In this document: piece by piece, positions 52,945-61,070 of the stretch
Numbering within the stretch: the first letter of the stretch is position 1
Layout: each line of letters starts with the position of its first letter
Assembly: GCF_027107535.1 (NCBI RefSeq)
Contig: NZ_CP114283.1
Coordinates: 8,866,001-8,930,000 of the forward strand
Reading direction: 5' to 3'
DNA from: Streptomyces aurantiacus
GTDB taxonomy: Bacteria > Actinomycetota > Actinomycetes > Streptomycetales > Streptomycetaceae
Length of the DNA: 64,000 bases
Translations under genes and position numbers: made by a program
Notes under the pieces: generated by a model
What the model saw: only the letters and a program-made list of their open reading frames with translations
Told to the model about the DNA's origin: nothing
Databases searched by the model: none

Positions 52945-54582
52945 GTGTCCAGTGCGGAAGTAGTTGCTGTTTACCCAAACCGCATCAAGATTGCAGTTCA
53001 CGACATCGGTGAACTCGCCGGCGGCGATCCTGTTGAAGTCGGCTCCTATCTTAAAATCTATGACAGCATTCAGGGCGCCATTGTGGCGATTATTGAAAGC
53101 TATTCGATTGAGCTCCGACCGAGCAAAGATGCGGCGGAGGATCGGCAAAAGGTATACGTCATCGAAGCGGTGCCGCTTGGGTTCGTTGATGGTGATGGGA
53201 GATTCTCTCGCGGTGGGGGCGGAATCGCTATTCCACCTAAGAAGGTGTCAGTCGCTGTGAAGGATGAAGTTCAGCGCATCTACGACACGGTGGAAACCGA
53301 GAAGCGATTTCACTTTGCTCAATTGGCTCAAGACATTTCTGTTGACGTTCCGGTTGACGGAGACAAGTTTTTCAGCCGCCACATCGCGGTCGTGGGATCC
53401 ACGGGATCTGGGAAGTCTCATGCTATTGCGAGGATCATCCAGACTGCTACTCAGATTCGAGATGATTCTTATGGTGAGTATCATCTAAACAATGCGCATG
53501 TTGTAATTTTCGACATCCACTCAGAGTACAAAACCGCCTTCCCGGAGGCGAATCACCTTTCCGTTGAATCACTAATTCTGCCCTATTGGTTGCTCAATGC
53601 GGAGGAACTTCAGGATCTCTTCATCGAAAGTAATGAGGAGCAATCACACAATCAGATCGCTACCTTGAAGAAATCCATTACGGAGAACAAGCGGCTGCAC
53701 TTCAAGGGGTCAGAGGAGAAGCGTGACCTGATCCACTACGAGTCCCCAATCTTCTTTGAGATCCAAGAAGTGCTCGATGCGATTAAGGCGAAAAACGCCG
53801 AGCGCATTGGTACACCAGGGAAGACCACAGACCGGGCAGGTCCGCTTTTTGGTAAGCTCGACAACTTTATTACACGCCTTGAAAATCGCGTGCTCGACAG
53901 GAGAATGGATTTTCTGCTGGGGGCCCGAGCGAAGCAGGTGAATCTTGAAACCGTTCTTCGCCAGTTCACCGGATATGACCCGAACTCGCTCGCCAATGTA
54001 ACGGTGATTGACCTCAGCGGCGTCCCGTTTGAGGTTTTGAGCATTACGGTTTCGCTGGTGTCGCGATTGCTCTTTGACTACTCGTACTACTTCAAGAAGA
54101 ACAACGCCTCATCCCTGGTGGAGACGCCACTCCTGCTCGTTTACGAGGAAGCTCACAAATACGTACCGAAGAGCGGATTGGCCAAGTTCAGTGCATCTAG
54201 AAATTCCATCGAAAGGATCGCTAAGGAGGGGAGGAAGTATGGAATCACGGCTGCCATTGTGAGTCAGAGGCCAGCCGAGATTTCGGAAACGATTTTCTCC
54301 CAATGCAGCAACTTTCTTGCCATGCGGCTTACGAACCCCGAGGATCAAAATTACGTTAAACGTCTCTTGCCGGATTCTCTGGGGCCCCTAACGGAGTCGC
54401 TTCCCGTATTGAGCTCGGGTGAGGCCCTTTTGTTGGGGGACGCTGCGGTCATGCCGTCGAAAGTGGTAATGGAGCAGGCGCGCCCGGCCCCCTCGTCAAG
54501 TGACGTCAGGTACATGGCGGAGTGGATTAAGCCTTGGCACGACGTGCAGTTCGTGCGTGTAGTCGAAGACTGGCAAAGGTAA
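52945..54582 (+). CDS. HerA-type ATPase (HAS-barrel, DUF87)
   Basis: A 545-residue hexameric DNA translocase of the HerA/FtsK superfamily. The HAS-barrel-like N-terminus (residues 1-110) precedes Walker A GSTGSGKSH (151-159), the DIHSEYK loop (190-196), Walker B LLLVYEEAHKY (Glu401, Glu402) and SQRPAEIS (440-447), the sensor. GTG 52945 has AAGGAG at 8 bp. With the adjacent DUF4297-like gene it forms the two-gene architecture of DUF4297-HerA anti-phage systems. AT-rich codon use marks it as foreign. Confidence 0.9.
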   Translation: MSSAEVVAVYPNRIKIAVHDIGELAGGDPVEVGSYLKIYDSIQGAIVAIIESYSIELRPSKDAAEDRQKVYVIEAVPLGFVDGDGRFSRGGGGIAIPPKKVSVAVKDEVQRIYDTVETEKRFHFAQLAQDISVDVPVDGDKFFSRHIAVVGSTGSGKSHAIARIIQTATQIRDDSYGEYHLNNAHVVIFDIHSEYKTAFPEANHLSVESLILPYWLLNAEELQDLFIESNEEQSHNQIATLKKSITENKRLHFKGSEEKRDLIHYESPIFFEIQEVLDAIKAKNAERIGTPGKTTDRAGPLFGKLDNFITRLENRVLDRRMDFLLGARAKQVNLETVLRQFTGYDPNSLANVTVIDLSGVPFEVLSITVSLVSRLLFDYSYYFKKNNASSLVETPLLLVYEEAHKYVPKSGLAKFSASRNSIERIAKEGRKYGITAAIVSQRPAEISETIFSQCSNFLAMRLTNPEDQNYVKRLLPDSLGPLTESLPVLSSGEALLLGDAAVMPSKVVMEQARPAPSSSDVRYMAEWIKPWHDVQFVRVVEDWQR

Positions 54583-55011
54583 TCGATCCACTCTCGGGAG
54601 CCTGGCCAATCAGTCACAGTCGTGAGCGGCAGCGTCACCCCAAATGCGACATACCTGCACCTTCCTCCGGTGGCTGTTCGCTATGCGCGCGGCAGGGGCG
54701 CCGGCTCAGCTGGATCGGGCCGCCTTGACGCGAACTGCCATTACCAACCTTCGTTGGGCCGCCTGCCTCTGGTTCGAGCTGATGGCAACCCTGACGGCAA
54801 CGACGACACGTAGAGGCCATTGATTACGACCATCAGTCAGCAGTCGGAAGGAAGACGGAGCTCCCGCTCAACGGTCCGCCCGATCCTACCGTTCAGAAGG
54901 TTTCTGACATCCACGGCTGACATCAACGACGCCGGACGGGGGCGTACACCAGCGCCCCTGTCCGGCCGTCGCACCACTCGACGACAGCCGCCGCAGCGGG
55001 CTCGGATCGAA
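54583..55011. other. Right end of the AICE between HerA and attR
   Basis: A 430-bp segment with no supported gene. The CTGACATC pair (54904-54911, 54917-54924) preceded by GTTCAGAAGG (54891-54900) mirrors the sequence next to attL. Short low-quality frames over 54534-55191 are not convincing. Confidence 0.55.
54904..54924. repeat. Paired CTGACATC sites near attR
   Basis: CTGACATC at 54904-54911 and 54917-54924, 13 bp apart, in the same orientation and flanks (TTCTGACATCCA...CATCAACG) as the pair at 40375-40395. Probable integrase arm sites. Confidence 0.7.
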
Positions 55012-55054
55012 CTCCTAAAGCGGGTGTCGCAGGTTCGAATCCTGCCGGGGGCAC
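55012..55054. repeat. attR: 43-bp direct repeat of the tRNA-Arg 3' part
   Basis: Exact copy of 40286-40328. Upstream of it there is no tRNA 5' half, so this is the displaced right-hand attachment site. The original tRNA terminator follows. Confidence 0.97.
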
Positions 55055-55059
55055 AGAGA

Positions 55060-55099
55060 AAGGGCCAGCTCAGGAGGGTTTCCTCCCAGGCTGGCCCTT
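55060..55099 (+). terminator. Original tRNA-Arg terminator left beyond attR
   Basis: AAGGGCCAG (55060-55068) pairs with CTGGCCCTT (55091-55099) and GGAGG with CCTCC in the inner part. It lies 5 bp after attR, the place where the uninterrupted tRNA would have its terminator. Confidence 0.75.
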
Positions 55100-55138
55100 C
55101 GTCGTCCTCGCGAGGTTCAAAGTGCCTACGATCGCGCG

Positions 55139-55597
55139 GTGAGCTACGACATCTACTTCTTGAGCCGGCGCGACGGGCAGTCCTGGGATGAGGTCCTGGG
55201 GGTGATGGAGGACGCAGCCGTGGAGAGCGAGCCGATCCCCACGCACCTCCTTGAAGCTTGGGAGCAAATAGTGCCGCAGGCTCGGACCTTGCTGGGTGAA
55301 GTAGAGATCACGGAGTACGAGCAGGAGTCACGGGACCTGAGCCACTCGGGCACCGGCATCGACCTGTCCGTCTTCGGTGACGAGGTGACCATCACTGTGC
55401 CCTACTGGCATGCGGGGGACGACGCTGCAGTCGTGCTCGGCCAGGTCTCCGCCCTCGCGGCCATCATCGAGAAAGAGACCGGGCTGACTGCCTACGATCC
55501 CCAGACAGAACGTCCGCTGGTGGAGACGCCACCGGACGACTCGATTGGGCTGATGTCGCGAGTCACCGAGGATTTGCGCAGCCGTTACGGCGGTTGA
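55139..55597 (+). CDS. Conserved hypothetical protein (152 aa)
   Basis: A 152-residue acidic protein beginning MSYDIYFLSRRDGQSWDEVL. The pattern SYDIYFL is found in a family of small bacterial proteins of unknown function. GTG 55139 has a weak ribosome site. It lies between the tRNA terminator and an IS fragment. No membrane segment or catalytic motif is seen. Confidence 0.7.
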   Translation: MSYDIYFLSRRDGQSWDEVLGVMEDAAVESEPIPTHLLEAWEQIVPQARTLLGEVEITEYEQESRDLSHSGTGIDLSVFGDEVTITVPYWHAGDDAAVVLGQVSALAAIIEKETGLTAYDPQTERPLVETPPDDSIGLMSRVTEDLRSRYGG

Positions 55598-55813
55598 TCA
55601 CCGGCCACCGGCGGAGCCAGCCAGGTTCCGAGCCGTCTACTCGCCGCGTGCCACAGTCGTGCCAGATACAAGAGTCAGTCACGGTCAACGGGGGTGTCTC
55701 GCGGTCGAGTTCTCGATGGCTTGACCACTATCGAAGCTCCAGGTCAGCGCCCCCACTCCCCAGCCGCTCCCCTAAGGCGGCATTTCAGTTGGCGTGATCT
55801 TGCGGCGATCTGG

Positions 55814-56046
55814 GGTGACGACTGCTGCGCTTGTCGAGCGGATGGCGCCGGAAGACCCATGGATGTTGTTCCAGCGTGTGGTGCCGCCGGCGCCGGTTCG
55901 CCCGCCGGGCGGAGGGCATCGCCGGCGAGGGGACCGTGAGGTGCTGGCCGCCATCATCTTTGTGGCCACCTCAGGCTGCACATGGAACCAACTGCCAACG
56001 GGCTTTGGCCTGTCGGGTGTGGCAGCCTTCCGCCGGTTCACCGAGG
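55814..56046 (+). pseudogene. IS5-family transposase N-terminal fragment
   Basis: The frame reads LVERMAPEDPWMLFQRVVPP, then GDREVLAAIIFVATSGCTW and AAFRRFTEGSR, the start of an IS5-family (DUF4096-type) transposase. The catalytic DDE part is missing; after about 56046 the sequence continues into the SnoaL-like gene on the other strand. No inverted repeats were found. The remnant marks a past insertion next to the tRNA. Confidence 0.75.
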
Positions 56047-56055
56047 GGAGCCGTG

Positions 56056-56424
56056 TCAGCCTCGCTCCCACAGCGGCAGCCGGAACATGGCGTAGGTGAA
56101 CTTGCCGCTGATGCGTCCTGCGGTGTCGAAGTGGAACACGTCCACGCCGTGCCATTGCATGCAGCCGCCGTAGCGTGCACGGGCGAACAGGCGCAGCGGC
56201 AGCGGTACACGGCGGCCGAACTCTCCGCGCATGTCGAGCCGGCAGGCCCAGCGGATCGTGGCGCGGCGGTTCGGCTCGTCGATGATCTTGTCGTACACGG
56301 CGAAGTGCATGGCGCCGTACCGCCCGGCGAAGTGCGGTTCGAACTCTTTGCGGATCGCCTCTGTGCCGCGCCGCTCCGGGAGGTGGCCGGGCAGGTACAC
56401 GGCGTCGTCGGCGAAGAAGGACAT
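56056..56424 (-). CDS. SnoaL/NTF2-like protein, start region apparently damaged
   Basis: A 122-residue protein (MSFFADDAVYLPGHLPERRG) of the NTF2/SnoaL-like fold, which binds small molecules or catalyses isomerisation. The frame stays open upstream to 56517 with typical family sequence (LSQTVDDFVAAFNEPNPDLD) but has no ATG, GTG or TTG: the codon after a TGA stop at 56518 is AAG, one base from ATG. The intact gene may therefore have started at 56517. Function is unknown. It is divergent from a TetR gene. Confidence 0.7.
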   Translation of the reverse strand: MSFFADDAVYLPGHLPERRGTEAIRKEFEPHFAGRYGAMHFAVYDKIIDEPNRRATIRWACRLDMRGEFGRRVPLPLRLFARARYGGCMQWHGVDVFHFDTAGRISGKFTYAMFRLPLWERG

Positions 56425-56562
56425 GACCTTGTCGAGATCGGGGTTCGGCTCGTTGAAGGCGGCAACGAAGTCGTCGACGGTCTGACTGAGGTTGGTCGAG
56501 GTGGCGGAGATGGTCTTTCACTCCCAGAGTGCGATGGAGTCAGCGGATGCCGGGACATTAAC

Positions 56563-56597
56563 AGAACACCCGTTCCTTAACAAGAGATGGGTGTTCT
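56563..56597. promoter_or_regulatory. TetR operator between the SnoaL-like and TetR genes
   Basis: AGAACACCC (56563-56571) and GGGTGTTCT (56589-56597) form a perfect 9-bp inverted repeat with a 17-bp spacer in the divergent promoter region, 28 bp before the TetR start. Confidence 0.7.
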
Positions 56598-56624
56598 AAT
56601 AGCTCTGGACTAGGATGAACGCTC

Positions 56625-57278
56625 ATGTCAGCGCCATTCCAGCGGGCTCGACGCCCTGATCAGAAGGACCAGCGCCGTGAGGCCATCCTCACCGCCGCTC
56701 GGGAACTCGCCGAGCGCTCCGGCGTGGCCAGGGTCAGCCTGCAGGACATCGCCACCGCGGTCGGACTCGCCAAGTCCAACGTGTTGCGCTACTTCGGCAC
56801 GCGCGAGGAGATCTACCTGCATCTGCTGATGAGCGCAGGCTCTGAGTGGGCGAGCGAGGTAGATGCCCGCTTGCAGGAGGTGAGCGGGACGGAGGCAACG
56901 GCGGGCGTTCTCGCGGATGCCTTCGTGGACCGGCCGCTCTACTGTGATCTGACCACACACGCGGAGACGATGCTCGAGCACAACGTGTCCGTGGAGGTGC
57001 TGAAGGTCTTCAAGAGGTGGGCGATCGACACCTACTGGGCGATCGGCCGGCGCATCTCCGTCGCCTGCCCCGAACTGGCCCCCGCCGACGGCGCCGCGCT
57101 GGTGATGACGGCCAGCGCTTTCGTGGCGAAGCTGTTTCCCCTCACCCGCCCGCCCGAGGCGCTGCGTGAACTGTATGCGCGCGAGCCGGAAATTGCGGGG
57201 GCGTTCCCGCCGTTTCGCCCGACACTGAAGCGCATGGTGGCGGCCACCGCGGCCGGCCTGCCTCTGGTGACACGTTAG
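56625..57278 (+). CDS. TetR family transcriptional regulator
   Basis: A 217-residue TetR repressor with REAILTAARELAERSGVARV and IATAVGLAKSNVLRYFGTRE as the DNA-binding helix-turn-helix. The C-terminal part (FAKLFPLTRPPEALRELYA region) resembles the TetR_C domain of its class. ATG 56625 starts the conserved region. Divergent from the SnoaL-like gene, with the 9-bp inverted repeat between, so it likely controls both. Confidence 0.92.
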   Translation: MSAPFQRARRPDQKDQRREAILTAARELAERSGVARVSLQDIATAVGLAKSNVLRYFGTREEIYLHLLMSAGSEWASEVDARLQEVSGTEATAGVLADAFVDRPLYCDLTTHAETMLEHNVSVEVLKVFKRWAIDTYWAIGRRISVACPELAPADGAALVMTASAFVAKLFPLTRPPEALRELYAREPEIAGAFPPFRPTLKRMVAATAAGLPLVTR

Positions 57279-57605
57279 AGGCTGACGAAGGGCTCGCCCC
57301 CACACTGGCGTCCTCGTCCATCCTCAACGCGCACCCGAGCCGGACCCGGCCGCAGGACGAGCGGTACTCCGGATGCGACGAGGATGACGGATTCGCCTAC
57401 ACCGGGCAGTCCTACCGGTTCACGACGTCGCGAGCCGACGTGCTGACCTTCTGTCGTCAGGCCGCCACGGAGGACGGCTGGCGACTCGAGAGCGCCAACC
57501 CTTCGCCGTCCCCGGCACCTGGCGACCTCGCGGTCGAAGCGCTCTCTCCGGCCTCAGGTCCCTTGCCCCGCCCTGTCAGGCCAGGCCAGGCCAGGCCAGG
57601 CCAGG
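57279..57605. pseudogene. Possible gene remnant with a C-rich tandem repeat
   Basis: A plus-strand frame here reads SGCDEDDGFAYTGQSYRF and VLTFCRQAATEDGWRL, which looks like a fragment of a hypothetical Streptomyces exported protein; no start codon or full domain is present. CCAGG repeated about seven times (57577-57615) follows and reaches into the last codons of the reductase gene. Low confidence as a gene remnant. Confidence 0.35.
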
Positions 57606-58946
57606 TCAAGCCAGGCCGAACTTCTCTGCGTGCACCTGTCGCGCGGGGACCCGTAGGTCTCGCAGGCCGGAGAGCACGGCCGCGGTCATGGCGGGCGGGC
57701 CGCAGACGTACACGTCGCGTTCGGTGATGTCGGGGACCAGCCGGTGCAGGCTGTCCGGGCCGAACGACGGGGCGCCGCCCTCGCCGGTTCTGCCGGTGAG
57801 GAGGTGCAGCCGTCCGCCCCGGAGCGCGACCAGGTGGCGCACCTCGTTCAGCAGCACGGCGTCGGTCTCGCTGCGTACCCGGTACAGCACGACGACGTCG
57901 CCGGTCGTCTCCTCCTCCAGCATGGCCCGTACGGGTGTGATCCCCACGCCTCCCGCGATCAGGAGGGTGCCGGGCCGGGCCCGGTGCAGCGAGGTGAACG
58001 CCCCGTACGGTCCCTCGACGAAGGCACGGCTGCCGACCGGGACGTTCCGTAGTCCGGCGCTCGTGCTGCCCACCGCCTTGGCCGTGAGGCGCAGCCCCTG
58101 TGGGCCCGGCGCCGCCGACAGGGAGAAGGGGTTGGCCAGCCACCAGTGATGGTGTCCGGGGAACCGCCAGATGCAGAACTGGCCTGCCCGGGCCGGGAGT
58201 TTGTCGAGGTGTCGGCCGGTGACGTAGACGGACACCACGTCGTCCGACTCCGGCACCACGGCCGTGACGCGGAACCGGTGGTAGGCGTTGCGCCACAGCG
58301 GCATGACGACGCGCCCCGTCAGCAGGGCGCCGAAGGCGAACAGCCACAGGAGCCACCAGTAGGCCTCGGCGAACGCGGAGGACGTGAACGTCGTGGTCTC
58401 CTGCAGTTGGTGGACGAACGACAGGCCGAGGGCCACGTAGAGCAGCAGGTGCAGACCGTGCCAGACCTCGTACCGCAGGCGCCGGCGCAGGGGCCGGGTG
58501 GAGATCGTGGCGATCACGACGATGACGGCCGCGGCGAGCATGCCCAGCAGGGAGGCCGGCACCCCGCTCAGCGCGACGAACGTCTTCCCCATGGAGGCGT
58601 CGTCGAGTGTCGCGTAACCGAGGATCACCAGGGTGGCGTGGGTGAGGACCGTCCAGAGCAAGGTGAAGCCGAGCCAGCGGTGCCACACCGTGAGCCTGTC
58701 CATCCCGATGCGGCGGTCCAGCCAGGGCAGCCGGGCCACCAGCAGCAGTTGGAACGCCATCAGCAGGGCCGCGTGCAGTCCGAAGAACTTGGCGACCGTG
58801 AGCACCCCGTTCTTGCCCGAACCGGCGCTGAGGAACAGCGTCTCGACGATCACCGCGTTGACGATGACGAAGGTCCACATCGCCCAGCGTGCCGCGTCCA
58901 CCGGAAGAACGGTGCCTCTGCGCACCGCGTCACCAGCCGTCGCCAT
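57606..58946 (-). CDS. Ferric reductase-like transmembrane oxidoreductase (FAD/NAD(P)-binding)
   Basis: A 446-residue membrane flavocytochrome. The N-terminal half has about six hydrophobic helices with a ferric-reductase-like haem domain (conserved His in WHRWLGF, THATLVI, EVWHGLHLLL and FVHQL). The C-terminal half has an FAD-binding segment (FCIWRFPGHHH, NPFSLSAAP) and an NAD(P)-binding site (LIAGGVGITPVRAML, VYVCGPPAM). It may reduce ferric iron or a quinone. ATG 58944-58946 with GAGG. A CCAGG repeat overlaps its 3' end. Confidence 0.9.
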   Translation of the reverse strand: MATAGDAVRRGTVLPVDAARWAMWTFVIVNAVIVETLFLSAGSGKNGVLTVAKFFGLHAALLMAFQLLLVARLPWLDRRIGMDRLTVWHRWLGFTLLWTVLTHATLVILGYATLDDASMGKTFVALSGVPASLLGMLAAAVIVVIATISTRPLRRRLRYEVWHGLHLLLYVALGLSFVHQLQETTTFTSSAFAEAYWWLLWLFAFGALLTGRVVMPLWRNAYHRFRVTAVVPESDDVVSVYVTGRHLDKLPARAGQFCIWRFPGHHHWWLANPFSLSAAPGPQGLRLTAKAVGSTSAGLRNVPVGSRAFVEGPYGAFTSLHRARPGTLLIAGGVGITPVRAMLEEETTGDVVVLYRVRSETDAVLLNEVRHLVALRGGRLHLLTGRTGEGGAPSFGPDSLHRLVPDITERDVYVCGPPAMTAAVLSGLRDLRVPARQVHAEKFGLA

Positions 58947-59199
58947 GGTCGCCTCACATCCCCCGTGGCCGCCGCACGCGCGACCCGTAATGGACAAAAC
59001 CCATGAAGATCGAGTGATTCGTCCGATACGCACCTCGATCGGATAAGGATACGGAGCGGCGGCCCGATCCGTTCACGCCAGGACCGCCGAAACCGGCCGC
59101 CCTTCGGCGTCGTCGTGTGTCGGAGAGGCTCCGAGCGGCATGACCGGCCGGCCGCCGGTCCGGATTGCGGTGAACGCCCGCGATGCCGCAGCCCGTTCC

Positions 59200-59886
59200 T
59201 CACATTCCGCGTCCGCGGTCGCCCGCGAGCCCGGTCTCGTAGGCGACGATCACGAGTTGGGCGCGGTCGCGTGCGTGCAGCTTGGCGAGCAGGCGTCCGA
59301 TGTGGGTTTTGACCGTGGCCAGGCTCAGGTGGAGGTGTTCTGCGATCTCCGTGTTGGACAGGCCCCGTGCGATCAGGCCGAGTACCTCCAACTCCCGTTC
59401 GGTGACGCCGTCCAGCGTGCGGCTGGGTGGACGCGCGGGCTCCGGGCGGCGGGCGAACTCCGCGATCAGGCGGCGGGTCACCGACGGAGCGAGCAGCGCT
59501 TCGCCCGCGGCGACGACGCCGATGGCGGTGAGGACCTCGGTCGGCGGGGTGTCCTTGAGGAGAAAGCCCGCGGCGCCGGCGCGCAGGGCGGCGTAGACGT
59601 ACTCGTCCAGGTCGAAGGTGGTGAGGATCAGGACGCGGACGCCGGGCAGGGCCGGGTCGAGGCAGATCTGCCGGGTCGCCTCGATGCCGTCGAGGTCCGG
59701 CATGCGGATGTCCATCAGTACGACGTCCGGCCGTTCGCGGCGGGCCAGTTGGACGGCTTCCGCTCCGTTCGCGGCCTCGCCGACGGCCGTCATGCCGGGC
59801 GTGTGGTCGACGAGGACGCGGAAGCTGCCGCGCACCATGGCCTGGTCGTCGGCGATAAGTACCCGGACCGGGGTCACGTCGGTCAT
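59200..59886 (-). CDS. NarL/LuxR-type response regulator
   Basis: A 228-residue response regulator. The receiver domain has VRVLIADDQAMVRG and the phospho-acceptor Asp59 in VVLMDIRMPD, with LTTFDLDEYVY and GFLLKDTPP. The C-terminal LuxR helix-turn-helix (TERELEVLGLIARGLSNTEI, ATVKTHIGRLLAKL) binds DNA. ATG 59884-59886 overlaps the kinase gene stop (ATGA). The pair is typical of streptomycete NarL-type systems. Confidence 0.95.
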   Translation of the reverse strand: MTDVTPVRVLIADDQAMVRGSFRVLVDHTPGMTAVGEAANGAEAVQLARRERPDVVLMDIRMPDLDGIEATRQICLDPALPGVRVLILTTFDLDEYVYAALRAGAAGFLLKDTPPTEVLTAIGVVAAGEALLAPSVTRRLIAEFARRPEPARPPSRTLDGVTERELEVLGLIARGLSNTEIAEHLHLSLATVKTHIGRLLAKLHARDRAQLVIVAYETGLAGDRGRGM

Positions 59887-61043
59887 GGTCGTCGGTTCCC
59901 TTCGGCCGGCAGGCGGACGGACACCGCGAAGCCGCCCTCCGGCCGGGGGCCCGCCTCGAAGCTGCCGTCGTACATCATCGCGCGCTCCCGCATCCCCAAA
60001 AGACCGTGTCCTCCTGGTAGTTGCCGGGCCGTTTGCCTGGGTACGGACGGTGGCCCCTCGTCCACGATGTCGATGCGGACCTCTCGCGCGTCCGCCTCGA
60101 CCGTCACCCGGCAACGGGTCGGGGCCGCGTGCCGGACCACGTTGGTGATGGCCTCCTGGACGATCCGGTAGACCGTCAGCCGTGTCCCCTCGGCCAGGCC
60201 CTCCACGGCGTGCACCCTCAAGTCGACGTCCACGCCCGCCCGGTGTGCCTCCGCGGCCAGCGATTCGAGTCCGTCGAGATCCGGTACGGGTCCCAGAGGC
60301 GCACCCTCGGTACGCAGCACACCGAGCGTGCGCCGCATCTCGGCCAGCGCGGAACGGCTGGTCTCCTCGATGACCTTGAGGGCGGCCCGCGCCTCTCGTG
60401 GGTCGGCCTCCGCCACGTGCCCGGCGACACCGGCCGTGACGGCGATGAGGCTGAGGTTGTGGGAGACGATGTCGTGCAGCTCACGGGCGATCCGCAGGCG
60501 CTCCTCGTCCAGTGCGCGCTCCGACCGGCGCCGCTGCTTCCGGGCGGCCTCGTCCCGACGGCCCCGCACGGTGAACCCCGCGCCCCAGGCCCCGCCGATC
60601 ACCAGGGCCACGAGCCCGGCCACCCCGAAGGCGCCTCGCCCGTCGTCGGCGGGGGTGACCACCGCCTCACCGAGGTACACGGCACCGCACGCCAGCGTCA
60701 GCGTCACCGCGAGCGCCGGTACGGAGCGGCGGGCGGGCTCGGCCAGTCCTACGAGGTAGGCCGCGAGCCCGGCGGCGGCGTACGGCTCACGAGTGATGTC
60801 GAGGAGCGATGCCGTGGCCAGTGCGGTCAGGACGACTGCCAGGACCGCGAGGGGCCATCGGCGGCGTACGGCGATCGGCAGGCCGACCGCGACGGCGATC
60901 AGACAGCCGAGCCAGAACGGTCCCTCGAAGACGGGCTGGCCGTCGTCGGTGTTCGGCCGGGCGAAGCCGATGTACACGGCGGTCAGGGCCAGGGCCGCGC
61001 CGAGGTCGAGGGCCTGGAGGTGGCGCTGCCGCTTGGGCGTCAT
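59883..61043 (-). CDS. Sensor histidine kinase (NarL-type, HisKA_3)
   Basis: A 386-residue kinase with about five or six N-terminal hydrophobic segments, a HisKA_3 dimerisation domain (RIARELHDIVSHNLSLIAV, phospho-His about 190) and a HATPase_c domain (EAITNVVRHAAPTRCRV, HGLLGMRERAM). ATG 61041-61043 (MTPKRQRHLQ) was chosen; a GTG at 61068-61070 directly adjoining the upstream membrane gene's stop is possible and would suggest coupling. The stimulus is unknown. Confidence 0.93.
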   Translation of the reverse strand: MTPKRQRHLQALDLGAALALTAVYIGFARPNTDDGQPVFEGPFWLGCLIAVAVGLPIAVRRRWPLAVLAVVLTALATASLLDITREPYAAAGLAAYLVGLAEPARRSVPALAVTLTLACGAVYLGEAVVTPADDGRGAFGVAGLVALVIGGAWGAGFTVRGRRDEAARKQRRRSERALDEERLRIARELHDIVSHNLSLIAVTAGVAGHVAEADPREARAALKVIEETSRSALAEMRRTLGVLRTEGAPLGPVPDLDGLESLAAEAHRAGVDVDLRVHAVEGLAEGTRLTVYRIVQEAITNVVRHAAPTRCRVTVEADAREVRIDIVDEGPPSVPRQTARQLPGGHGLLGMRERAMMYDGSFEAGPRPEGGFAVSVRLPAEGNRRP

Positions 61044-61070
61044 GGTCCGACCGTACTGGGACGTGCGCAC

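Larger units (their letters stand above)
40286..55054. mobile_element. Actinomycete integrative and conjugative element (AICE), pSAM2 type
   Basis: About 14.8 kb between two exact 43-bp att repeats in tRNA-Arg(CCU). The gene order int, xis, repSA, spdB-like, traSA-like, small genes, pra-like, then divergent korSA-like, is that of pSAM2-type AICEs, which excise, replicate by rolling circle and transfer as double-stranded DNA with a single FtsK-type protein. Accessory genes follow: kinase-like, GRDP-like, XRE/TPR, Pif-type Nudix and a DUF4297/HerA cassette. All core modules look intact, so the element may be functional. Confidence 0.93.

Noticed and set aside
40255..55054. Second tRNA copy at attR
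   Set aside because: Only the 3' 43 bases of the tRNA are present at 55012-55054; the 5' half and D-arm are missing, so it is an attachment site, not a gene.
54534..55191. Short plus-strand frames between HerA and the hypothetical protein
   Set aside because: They run across attR and the tRNA terminator, lack ribosome sites and show no domain.
57440..57727. Plus-strand ORF over the CCAGG repeat and reductase 3' end
   Set aside because: Its sequence is mostly Pro/Gly/Arg repeat translation and it overlaps the well-supported reductase gene.
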